Translations under genes and position numbers: made by a program
Assembly: GCA_017518785.1 (NCBI GenBank)
Contig: JAFWUA010000120.1
Span: 1 to 13,446 of the forward strand
DNA length: 13,446 nt
Direction of reading: 5' to 3'
Source: Neisseriaceae bacterium
GTDB taxonomy: Bacteria > Pseudomonadota > Gammaproteobacteria > Burkholderiales > Neisseriaceae
Shown here: in pieces, positions 7,253-13,410 of the stretch
How positions within the stretch are numbered: position 1 is the first letter of the stretch
Layout: each line of letters opens with the position of its first letter
The notes under the pieces: generated by a model
The model's input: only the letters and a program-made list of their open reading frames with translations
The model's database searches: none
What the model was told of the DNA's origin: nothing

Positions 7253-7288
7253 AAAAAAAGGCGTGATTTCTTTATAAGGAAATCACGC
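7253..7288 (-). terminator. Rho-independent terminator of the candidate sRNA
   Basis: A perfect 10-bp stem (GCGTGATTTC 7261-7270 with GAAATCACGC 7279-7288) has an 8-base loop. On the minus strand it is followed by C and seven Ts (7259-7253). The polarity fits a leftward transcript only. It could also end read-through from the ferredoxin gene further right. Confidence 0.88.
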
Positions 7289-7388
7289 AAACTTAGAAAG
7301 GAGAAATAGAGGAGAAATGTCGGACACCACTGGGGGCGAAATGTGTAAGCAGAAAGGAGGACTGCTAAAAAACCAACGATGCCCAACG
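7253..7388 (-). ncRNA. Candidate small RNA with anti-Shine-Dalgarno loop
   Basis: On the minus strand, a TACAAT -10 box (7395-7400) is followed by about 135 bases with no plausible gene and then a strong terminator. Within it, AGCAG (7362-7366 read in reverse) and CTGCT (7348-7352) form a 5-bp stem whose 9-base loop reads TCCTCCTTT, complementary to ribosome binding sites. A second unpaired C/U-rich stretch, CTCCTCTATTTCTCCTTTC, lies just before the terminator stem. This plan recalls the Neisseria sibling sRNAs NmsR/RcoF, which block translation through such C/U-rich regions. The similarity is of architecture, not of checked sequence. The 76-residue frame on the same strand runs through the terminator into the repeats and is not convincing. 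Confidence 0.55.
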
Positions 7389-7394
7389 ACTTTG

Positions 7395-7427
7395 ATTGTA
7401 GATGAATTATCAGTATTTAACATACTG
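7395..7427 (-). promoter_or_regulatory. sRNA promoter with palindromic operator candidate
   Basis: A minus-strand TACAAT at 7395-7400 lies seven bases before the presumed RNA start. The -35 position has no TTGACA-like box. It is covered instead by a perfect palindrome, CAGTAT-TTAAC-ATACTG (7411-7427). This suggests control by a dimeric regulator, either an activator replacing -35 contacts or a repressor. It does not match the FNR box. Confidence 0.45.
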
Positions 7428-7545
7428 TTTTCTTGTGTTTTATTATTAGTTTAAAAATTGGATATTAAAATTTTTTAATAAAATTAAAATAAAAACAAAT
7501 TGATATGTAAATTTAAAAACATAAATTATGTTGTAAAAATGTTGT

Positions 7546-7839
7546 TTATTTGTCGAATAATTCTTCAATAAATAGGTCTTGTTGTTCGCTACGCAAAGCG
7601 ATATCTAATTTTAATGGTTCTTGAACTTGGCAACAGCAAGGAAGAATCTCATCTTTTCCTATCATAGCTAATGGTTGCTTGGCATACGAAACACTGCCGG
7701 AAAGCATTTTTATGCGACATGCACCACAATAGCCATTGCGACATTGGTAAGAAACATCATGTCCTGTTGCTTCTAATTTATCTAATAGATTATCGTTTCG
7801 TGATAATTGGAAATGTGTGTGTGTGGTTTGAATCAACAT
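7546..7839 (-). CDS. YfaE-like [2Fe-2S] ferredoxin
   Basis: The 97-residue plant-type ferredoxin has cluster ligands in the pattern CxxxxCxxC...C: Cys33, Cys38 and Cys41 in YQCRNGYCGAC, and the fourth within LPCCC (68-70). The spacing and the GDEILPCCC-like segment (here GKDEILPCCC) match E. coli YfaE, which maintains the diferric-tyrosyl cofactor of class Ia ribonucleotide reductase. In enterobacteria yfaE follows nrdAB, but no reductase gene lies here, so that role is inferred from sequence alone. The protein has about 13 extra C-terminal residues rich in acidic side chains compared with E. coli YfaE. The SD is weak. A partial DUS-like word lies in the gene at 7691-7703. Confidence 0.88.
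   Translation of the reverse strand: MLIQTTHTHFQLSRNDNLLDKLEATGHDVSYQCRNGYCGACRIKMLSGSVSYAKQPLAMIGKDEILPCCCQVQEPLKLDIALRSEQQDLFIEELFDK
7691..7703 (+). repeat. Partial DUS-like word inside the ferredoxin gene
   Basis: ACACTGCCGGAAA shares its last ten bases, CTGCCGGAAA, with the exact copies. The same ACACTGCCGGAAAG variant occurs as the inverted partner at 2308-2321. Confidence 0.45.
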
Positions 7840-7904
7840 GAGTTTTACTCAATTTATAACCGGAAAGCGTAGATTTTAACCGATAAATAATACGAAGGAA
7901 AAAT

Positions 7905-7961
7905 ATGCTGTTAAATCACCGTATATTCTACGTTTACGAGCTGTTATTGTTTGACGTATAA
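7905..7961 (+). CDS. Possible 18-codon leader ORF
   Basis: A short frame starts with ATG preceded by AAGGAA five bases away, and encodes 18 residues beginning MLLNHRIFYVYEL. It lies in the 187-base gap upstream of the membrane protein gene at 8027 and ends 65 bases before it. It could be a regulatory leader peptide or a chance frame. No attenuator hairpin could be recognised after it. Confidence 0.2.
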   Translation: MLLNHRIFYVYELLLFDV

Positions 7962-8026
7962 GGTGGTAGGTGGTATTTTGTGAGCATATTTTGTTTGCTT
8001 ATAAATAAGTTTTAAAAAGGTTTTTT

Positions 8027-8338
8027 ATGCAAAATACTTTGTTTTTATTAGCAATTATTTTTATACCTTTGGGTATATTTTTAATGGGTTTTGCTGTGTT
8101 GTGGCAGATGTATATCATGTTTACAGAAACTTACACATTAAATCGGTATCCAAGCGAACGTTTGGTATGGGTGGTTGCTTCTTTGTTTTTTAGTTTTAGT
8201 TTGGCAGTTTACTATTTTTGTCCTAATGCACGTAAAAAAGGCAAATGGGGCATTATTGCTGGATTTCTTGGGCTTTTTTTATTTTTAATTGCCAAATTAT
8301 ATTTATTGCCAATGGTGCATAGCATGGCAACAACTTAA
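8027..8338 (+). CDS. Small membrane protein, unknown family
   Basis: The 103-residue protein has three predicted transmembrane helices (about 4-32, 46-64 and 74-95), with a short basic loop (Arg/Lys 69-73) between the last two. The loop polarity suggests that this loop is cytoplasmic. AAGG precedes the ATG by six to seven bases. I recognise no family. It is followed 30 bases later by another small membrane protein on the same strand, and the two may be co-transcribed. Genuine coding is supported by the hydrophobic pattern, the SD and the absence of a competing frame. Confidence 0.68.
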   Translation: MQNTLFLLAIIFIPLGIFLMGFAVLWQMYIMFTETYTLNRYPSERLVWVVASLFFSFSLAVYYFCPNARKKGKWGIIAGFLGLFLFLIAKLYLLPMVHSMATT

Positions 8339-8368
8339 ACTTACATAAACTTATAGCCGATTAACATC

Positions 8369-8878
8369 ATGAAAAATAATCCGTATGCACCGCCTGAATC
8401 TAATGATTTTGGACTTCGTGAAGATTATCAAGAATTGCCAAAACATAAGCGTAAAAGAGTGATTTTAGGTACGATTAGTGTCCCTATCATAATGACTTGT
8501 ATTTCTTTTTTTATTTATTCTGTAAAAAGTGATATGTTGGATACAGCACCATCTATTTTTGCGGTTATTGTATTGTTTTGTATGGGCGGTATTTCTGCTT
8601 TAATTTTTGGTGGGATTCAATCCTTTATTTTTTCATTTATCCTTGAATATAAGTGTAACACATTATTACAACGACTTATTTTTTCCCTGTTATCAGGTAT
8701 GTTGATTGTATATTCGATGTTACATTTATTATCTTTATTTATTCCAGGAACAATTCTAAATTATGAAAAAATCAATATTACATGGGGAATAGGTGGAACG
8801 TTAGCTACATTTTTGACTATGTTAATTTTAAATTACCATCGTAAATTATGTAAAAATAAGGATGTAAATCATGTGTAG
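8369..8878 (+). CDS. NPYAPP-type membrane protein
   Basis: The 169-residue protein has a soluble N-terminus bearing NPYAPPE (residues 4-10). This tag starts many small bacterial membrane proteins of unknown role. A basic stretch (KHKRKR, 25-30) follows, then about four transmembrane helices at roughly 31-51, 61-92 (possibly two), 101-127 and 138-155. The tail KLCKNKDVNHV is basic, so both ends are probably cytoplasmic. No clear SD precedes the ATG, 30 bases after the preceding gene. A DUS-like word begins 14 bases after the stop codon. Function unknown. Confidence 0.72.
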   Translation: MKNNPYAPPESNDFGLREDYQELPKHKRKRVILGTISVPIIMTCISFFIYSVKSDMLDTAPSIFAVIVLFCMGGISALIFGGIQSFIFSFILEYKCNTLLQRLIFSLLSGMLIVYSMLHLLSLFIPGTILNYEKINITWGIGGTLATFLTMLILNYHRKLCKNKDVNHV

Positions 8879-8891
8879 AGCTTTGACAATA

Positions 8892-8904
8892 AGTCTGCCG
8901 GAAA
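8892..8904 (+). repeat. DUS-like uptake word, exact copy
   Basis: AGTCTGCCGGAAA lies in the gap after the NPYAPP-type gene, with no inverted partner close by. It is the last exact copy before the signalling operon; the next is at 13411. Confidence 0.7.
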
Positions 8905-8934
8905 GATTAATATGAGTTATATCATACTATAGCC

Positions 8935-9000
8935 GAAACCCACGCAAAACTTATCATTTTTAATTTTTCTACGGAAAATTAAAAATCTAATTGCTTGTTA
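8935..9000. repeat. Degenerate MITE arm
   Basis: GAAACCCACGCAAAAC aligns with the GAGACTCCTGCAAAAC end at 12 of 16 positions. The following bases (TATCATT ... AAAAATCT) follow the same order as the arm at 6949-7010. The interior is still an A/T-rich imperfect hairpin (8956-8986). It leads directly into the next MITE, as the arm at 6949 does. Confidence 0.5.
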
Positions 9001-9131
9001 AAGACTCCAGCAAAACTTGATTGTTTCTATTACTCGTCATTCTGATCGTAGTGAAGAATCTTTATAAACAATAAGTTAGATTCTTCATTTCACTTCGTGA
9101 AATTCAGAATGACGAATTTTGCAGGAGTCTC
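9001..9131. mobile_element. 131-bp MITE copy B
   Basis: It runs from AAGACTCCAGCAAAAC (a worn left end) to TTTTGCAGGAGTCTC. Its right half matches the arm at 7141-7202 closely, and it is a clear relative of the reverse complement of the copy at 13255-13385, with the same length. No coding frame. Confidence 0.8.
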
Positions 9132-9140
9132 TCATAGTTA

Positions 9141-9270
9141 GAGACTCCTGCAAAACCCAATTTTTTCATTACTCGTCATTTTGAGCAAAGAAAAAATATT
9201 TACAAAACAATAAATTATATTCTTCGTTTCATTGTATGAAATTCAGAATGATGGATTTTGCAAGAGTCTC
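9141..9270. mobile_element. 130-bp MITE copy A'
   Basis: It differs from copy A (7011-7140) at only four positions, all of which read as G:C to A:T transitions in this copy. Two of them damage the right terminal repeat (TTGCAAGAGTCTC). It lies nine bases from copy B, so this site has taken more than one insertion. Confidence 0.85.
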
Positions 9271-9281
9271 TTTCTGATAAT

Positions 9282-9320
9282 AAAAAACAAACGCAAACTT
9301 CATCAGTTTGCGTTTGTTTT
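9282..9320 (-). terminator. Rho-independent terminator of the signalling operon
   Basis: A perfect 16-bp stem (AAAACAAACGCAAACT 9284-9299 with its complement 9305-9320) has a 5-base loop. On the minus strand the stem's T-rich 3' side runs on into TTATTA. It starts 35 bases past the response regulator stop codon. Confidence 0.9.
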
Positions 9321-9354
9321 ATAAAAGAAATATCAATTACAAAAGCTATAAATG

Positions 9355-9738
9355 CTATCTCTTTTTCTTGATTTGAGGGGTTTGGATTAGTTTGTTAAGA
9401 GCGTCCATCAACTGTTCATCGGTAAACGGTTTACAAATAAATCCACGAGCACCGTGCTTGATAGCCAATAGACCTGTTGCTTTATCTGACAGAGCAGAGA
9501 CTACCAAGATATTTGCCATTGGGTTTAGTTCATGCAATTGTTTAATACATTCCAAACCGTCCATATTTGGCATGGTCAAATCCATAGTTACCACGTCCGG
9601 AGAGAATTGCTTAAACATATTAACAGCTTCCAAACCATCTCTGGCAACTGCTACCAACTCAAACTGCATAGTATTGATACTACGTTCGATGCGTTTTCTA
9701 ATAATATTAGAATCATCAACAATCATTAATCTAAACAT
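9355..9738 (-). CDS. Single-domain CheY-like response regulator
   Basis: The 127-residue protein is a lone receiver domain with no DNA-binding or enzyme output. The acidic pocket is Asp8 and Asp9 (VDDS), and the phosphoacceptor is Asp53 in TMDLTMPNMDG. The conserved Ser81 (VVSALSD) and Lys103 (CKPF) complete the active site. The C-terminus ends in a basic KKKR. It is the last gene of the operon, 33 bases after the kinase, with an AGGGA SD, and a strong terminator follows. The kinase upstream carries its own Hpt histidine, so direct phosphotransfer from it to Asp53 is likely by analogy with CheA-CheY. With no output domain it must act by binding another protein, which is not in the window. Its target is unknown. 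Confidence 0.95.
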   Translation of the reverse strand: MFRLMIVDDSNIIRKRIERSINTMQFELVAVARDGLEAVNMFKQFSPDVVTMDLTMPNMDGLECIKQLHELNPMANILVVSALSDKATGLLAIKHGARGFICKPFTDEQLMDALNKLIQTPQIKKKR

Positions 9739-9771
9739 AGTTTCCCTTTTAAAAAATTTAAATTCACAACA

Positions 9772-11934
9772 TTACTTCAATGGGAATACAACAGAAAAAC
9801 GAGTGTATTGTTTAGGCACAGAAGCTACTTTCAATTTGCCATTCAATGTACGAATATACTCACGGATAATGTCCATGCCTACACCGCGTCCTGCATCTTG
9901 ACCATGTTCTTTGGCTGTTGATAAACCGCTATCAAACATGTGTTCTGCTAATTCACGTTTGCTTAACTTGGCAGCGTCTTCGCGAGAGCATGTACCTCGC
10001 TCTACTAATTTGGAGCGTATTGCCTCGAAATCTAAACCAGCACCATCGTCCTCAACCATTAATTCAACATTATTAGCATCAACGCAAGAGAGAACTAATT
10101 GGATTTTACCAGCTTCACGTTTTCCAGCTCTTTCGCGAATCAAAGGTCTTTCGATACCATGCACAATTGCATTACGCAACATTTGTACAGCAATATCTTG
10201 AACGATCTCTTTTTTGTCTTCTGGCAGAATATTATCGTCCATACCAGCACATAACAATACAACTTCTTTGCTATTGCGTTCAGCAATATCTTTGGCGAAG
10301 TTAGTGTAGTATTTGTGCATAGTATCAATTGAAGCTTCACCATCGGCAGAAACCACGCGTGCTCCGGTAATACGTGCATTTAAGCGGTCGATAACTTCGG
10401 TTAAGCTAACCATTTCGTCCAAAATCACAGTCATACCCAAGAAGTCGTTACCAGAAATATTTGGTCTATCTTGAACTTCTTTAATTTTGGATTCGAAATC
10501 TTCGCATTGAGCCACAAAGGAATCCAATTTCAAGGCAGATGCTTCACCTTTCATTGAGTGTACTTCACGATAAATTTTACGTGCTTTGTTTTGTAGTGCA
10601 GTTTTGGTTTTTTCTGGACGACGCAATTCGTTGTTAATTTCATCGATACGGCGTTTGGTGCTATCGATAAAGTTTTCTAACATGCGTTGATCGACATTTA
10701 ATACCGCACCCAACATTTCCACTTGGCGAGAGTTTTGTTCGCGTTCTTCTTCGGCACGTTCTTCACGCAACACTTCATCAGTAACATCTGATACAGAAGC
10801 TAACACTTTCTCAATTGAGTCGCCACGATAAACGCGTGAGAATTTGAAATCCAAGTAACGTGTTGAAAAATATCCGGAGAAATCATCGATTTTAACTTCA
10901 ATGCGATTTAATGGATTCAAGTCAGAGATTAGCTCTTCCACCACGTGTTCACTGTACAACTGTTCGATAAATACATCGGCAGTTTCCATGTCTTCTTTGG
11001 ATACCATTTTTGCCAACACATCGTTAAGTTTTTTACCGCCAATATTGCGTTGACCGATAATTTCCTCCAAGTGGGCAGAGTATTCGTTACCAATGTTAAG
11101 GTTCTTATCCACCAAGAACAAACCTTCATTGATGGTTTGCATAATTTGGTTAGTTTCACGGCGTTGTTCTGCCAATTTACGGTCGCTCACCATCAAACTA
11201 CGGATAGTACCGAAAATCATCAATAAGAACAGTACCAAAGCCAACACAACAGAAGCCATCTGAATTTGGTTTAGTTGTTTTTGCAATCTATTTACATAGT
11301 CTTGAATTAAGGCAGATACACGACCAGTATCACGTTGCAAGGTTCGATTATATTGCCGTGTGTATTCCATCATATAGGTGGCGTAATCACGAGTTAAATA
11401 ACCGGTTTCAGCTTCTAAATCAAAGTCAGTCATTAATGGATAGTAATAGTCCCAAATACGACGTGCAGATTCCACATTAGCACGTGTTGATGAAAGTTGC
11501 ACAGGAGTTACATTGATGATATTACCTTGACGGTCGGCAATTTCACCGCCGTATTCCAAACGAAGCAGAATTTCGTTATAGCGGTCTGCCAAACGTTTCA
11601 TTTCTGTACGGCGGAATAGGGTGTTTTGTGGGAAATCTTCTAATGGAATTTTATTAATTTCCTTACCTTCTTTTTTGTATACATCATATACAGCATTGGT
11701 AAGGTAGGATTCCTGCGAGAATGCAATCCGTGCAATTTCTTGTGAAATTTCGGCTTGCTCACCCACAAGTGCCACTTTTTGTGTTTCTTGGGTAATTTTA
11801 TTGGTGTAGTAGTAGGTTGTTGCAGATAGGAATGCGATTAGCACCAAAAAAGCAGCAACGGATAGAATCAATGGTATATATTTACCACGTGTGCCTGCAC
11901 TACTGGATTTTCTTTTGATTTTGTCAACCATCAT
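9772..11934 (-). CDS. Membrane-anchored CheA-like sensor kinase (Hpt + ATPase)
   Basis: The 720-residue hybrid-like sensor has a cytoplasmic N-terminus, TM1 (about 19-43), a helical periplasmic domain (about 44-225), TM2 (about 227-247), a PAS-like region (about 262-390) and a coiled linker. The Hpt region has phosphoacceptor His459 in VHSMKGEA. The CheA-type ATPase shows the N box QMLRNAIVHGIERP (Asn588), G1 VEDDGAGLD (627-635), F box HMFDSGLST and G2 GRGVGMD (682-688). There is no ordinary H-box dimerisation domain, P2 domain or CheW-like P5 domain. AAGGGG lies four bases before the first ATG and seven before a second (11931), so either start is possible. It begins ten bases after the binding-protein stop codon, implying tight co-expression. 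The ligand input probably comes from that lipoprotein; this is inference. Confidence 0.93.
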   Translation of the reverse strand: MMVDKIKRKSSSAGTRGKYIPLILSVAAFLVLIAFLSATTYYYTNKITQETQKVALVGEQAEISQEIARIAFSQESYLTNAVYDVYKKEGKEINKIPLEDFPQNTLFRRTEMKRLADRYNEILLRLEYGGEIADRQGNIINVTPVQLSSTRANVESARRIWDYYYPLMTDFDLEAETGYLTRDYATYMMEYTRQYNRTLQRDTGRVSALIQDYVNRLQKQLNQIQMASVVLALVLFLLMIFGTIRSLMVSDRKLAEQRRETNQIMQTINEGLFLVDKNLNIGNEYSAHLEEIIGQRNIGGKKLNDVLAKMVSKEDMETADVFIEQLYSEHVVEELISDLNPLNRIEVKIDDFSGYFSTRYLDFKFSRVYRGDSIEKVLASVSDVTDEVLREERAEEEREQNSRQVEMLGAVLNVDQRMLENFIDSTKRRIDEINNELRRPEKTKTALQNKARKIYREVHSMKGEASALKLDSFVAQCEDFESKIKEVQDRPNISGNDFLGMTVILDEMVSLTEVIDRLNARITGARVVSADGEASIDTMHKYYTNFAKDIAERNSKEVVLLCAGMDDNILPEDKKEIVQDIAVQMLRNAIVHGIERPLIRERAGKREAGKIQLVLSCVDANNVELMVEDDGAGLDFEAIRSKLVERGTCSREDAAKLSKRELAEHMFDSGLSTAKEHGQDAGRGVGMDIIREYIRTLNGKLKVASVPKQYTRFSVVFPLK

Positions 11935-11944
11935 CGTACCCCTT

Positions 11945-12961
11945 TTATAAACCTTCGATTCGTTTTAATGGAATGGAAATAGTACCACTCTCGTCCATAT
12001 CAAAATAAACCCCTTCTGTAGCCGGACGTTCATTGGCAATATTGGCAGCCATACGCAAGGCTATTCGTGCTTGTGTATCTGCGTCATTCAAAATGGTGGC
12101 ATAAACACGACCTTGTCGAATGGCTTCTTGGGCTTGGGGTAAACCGTCAATGCCAAAAATGGGTACTTTTTTATTGGCGGCTTCTAATGTTTCACCTGCA
12201 CCCATTGCCATATTGTCGTTACCTGCCAAAATGACTTCCACTTTGTTGAAATCAGGAGAATCTAACCATTTACCTACCACTTCTTTGGCAACATCGAAAC
12301 TGTATCGAGCGGTCTCTTGGAAAACGACATCAACACCCTCTGAACCCAAACCTCTTTCAGGAGCAAATTTCAAGGAAGAAATAGCCCAGTTTGCACGAAT
12401 TTTTGCTGAATGAATAGCAGGATTACCCTCCAAAACGGCAACCTGAATTTTACCATCGCCGTTTTTATCCCATTCAGGGTGTTCATTCCAGTTTTCTAAC
12501 ACAAGTTGGGCTTGTAACATGCCTGCTTGATAATCGTCTGAACCAACAAAATAGGCAATATCACATTCTTGTAACGCTTTTGCACCTGGACTTCTGTTAA
12601 TATAAATTACAGGAACACGACGATTGCACATTTTCATTGCTAATTCAGGACCAACTTTGGTGTCTGCCAAGTTAATGACCAATGCTTTAACGCCACTGTT
12701 AAGCATTGCTTCAATTTGGCTATTTTGCAATTCTTGGTTATCTTTTGATACTTCCAATTGCAAATTTAATTGTGAATTTTCAGAGGCAGTGTCTTGAAAT
12801 GATTTATACATACTTTGAAAGTAAGGATTCGTGTCGATACTGCTGACAACAGCACCCAACTGTGCGGTAGGTATTTGGGAAACATCTCGATCCAATTCAT
12901 TGCTACACGCAACCAAACTTAATGCCATACCGAGCGATAAGCATAGTTTTCGCATTTTCAT
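11945..12961 (-). CDS. MglB-like periplasmic sugar-binding lipoprotein
   Basis: The 338-residue protein has a lipoprotein signal (MKMRKLCLSLGMALSLVAC, acylated Cys19) and a two-lobed type I binding fold of the galactose/ribose family. Resemblance to E. coli MglB is clear: VINLAD (95-100), the Ca2+ loop DKNGDGKIQ (165-173), GNDNMAMGA (247-255), and FGIDGLP with Asp272. Several MglB sugar contacts differ by eye, so the ligand may not be galactose. No ABC ATPase or permease is adjacent. The next gene, ten bases on, is a sensor kinase, so this protein is more likely a ligand-sensing partner than a transport subunit. AAGGG precedes the ATG by about nine bases. It is the first gene of the operon, behind the promoter region at 13048-13096. 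Confidence 0.92.
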   Translation of the reverse strand: MKMRKLCLSLGMALSLVACSNELDRDVSQIPTAQLGAVVSSIDTNPYFQSMYKSFQDTASENSQLNLQLEVSKDNQELQNSQIEAMLNSGVKALVINLADTKVGPELAMKMCNRRVPVIYINRSPGAKALQECDIAYFVGSDDYQAGMLQAQLVLENWNEHPEWDKNGDGKIQVAVLEGNPAIHSAKIRANWAISSLKFAPERGLGSEGVDVVFQETARYSFDVAKEVVGKWLDSPDFNKVEVILAGNDNMAMGAGETLEAANKKVPIFGIDGLPQAQEAIRQGRVYATILNDADTQARIALRMAANIANERPATEGVYFDMDESGTISIPLKRIEGL

Positions 12962-13047
12962 AATGATTACCCTTTCTTGCCGATTACTTAAAAATCTAAA
13001 AGCAAAAGATTGATTTCAACAGCTGCAATTTTTACATATTTTCTACT

Positions 13048-13096
13048 ATTTTGCATAGCAAAATCACGTATAAAAAGAGGGTGAAAGCATTGTGAA
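13048..13096 (-). promoter_or_regulatory. Candidate promoter and operator of the signalling operon
   Basis: On the minus strand TTCACA (13091-13096) and TATACG (13067-13072) are 18 bases apart, about 90-130 bases before the binding-protein start. A perfect palindrome, ATTTTGC-ATA-GCAAAAT (13048-13064), covers the expected RNA start just downstream of the -10 box, the usual place for a repressor operator. The regulator is unknown. The rest of the 12962-13254 gap shows nothing else I can name. Confidence 0.4.
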
Positions 13097-13254
13097 AATT
13101 TCTGCAAAATTCAAATCTTTTGAAAATGTAACATCGTAGCTTGGCATTCTTATAACAACCATTTAATCCGAGATGTTGAAATAAAAAATATTAAAAAATC
13201 AGTTAATTATCTTTTAAAAAAATTTTGATTGACTACAAATGCCCCCTCCTTACG

Positions 13255-13385
13255 GAGACTCCTGCAAAACTCGTCATTCTTCATTTCACGAAGTGAAAAG
13301 AAGAATATAACTTATTGTTTATAAAGATTCTTTGCTACACTCAAAATGACGAGTAATAGAAAAAATCGAGTTTTGCAGGAGTATC
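13255..13385. mobile_element. 131-bp MITE copy C (inverted relative to copy B)
   Basis: It runs from GAGACTCCTGCAAAAC to GTTTTGCAGGAGTATC, with one mismatch in the outer eight bases of the right end. Its reverse complement lines up with copy B (9001-9131) along its full length. It lies upstream of the signalling operon, while copies B and A' lie downstream. Confidence 0.82.
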
Positions 13386-13410
13386 TTATGTGATGCAATA
13401 GATGAAAAAG

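Noticed and set aside
7156..7386. A 76-residue minus-strand frame starting with TTG and a hydrophobic N-terminus
   Set aside because: It lacks a proper SD, runs through a strong terminator and ends inside MITE sequence. The same stretch is better explained as an sRNA.
7317..7454. A 45-residue plus-strand frame preceded by GAGGAG and starting MSDTTGGEM
   Set aside because: The purine-rich SD-like runs are the complement of the sRNA's C/U-rich segments, and the frame overlaps the sRNA promoter palindrome. It shows no family resemblance. Kept only as a weak alternative.
8956..8986. A/T-rich hairpin as a terminator for the NPYAPP-type gene
   Set aside because: The stem is imperfect and aligns with a worn MITE arm, so it is explained as repeat debris; a terminator role is not excluded.
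6949..9270. Repeated 20-30 base units that could suggest a CRISPR array
   Set aside because: The repeats are inverted, unevenly spaced, form ends of 130-bp elements, and no cas genes are present.
9392..9901. A 169-residue plus-strand frame
   Set aside because: It is antisense to the response regulator and kinase genes, whose active-site residues are clear.
13246..13258. CTCC-TTAC-GGAG mini hairpin
   Set aside because: A four-bp stem formed partly by the MITE end; too short to mean anything.
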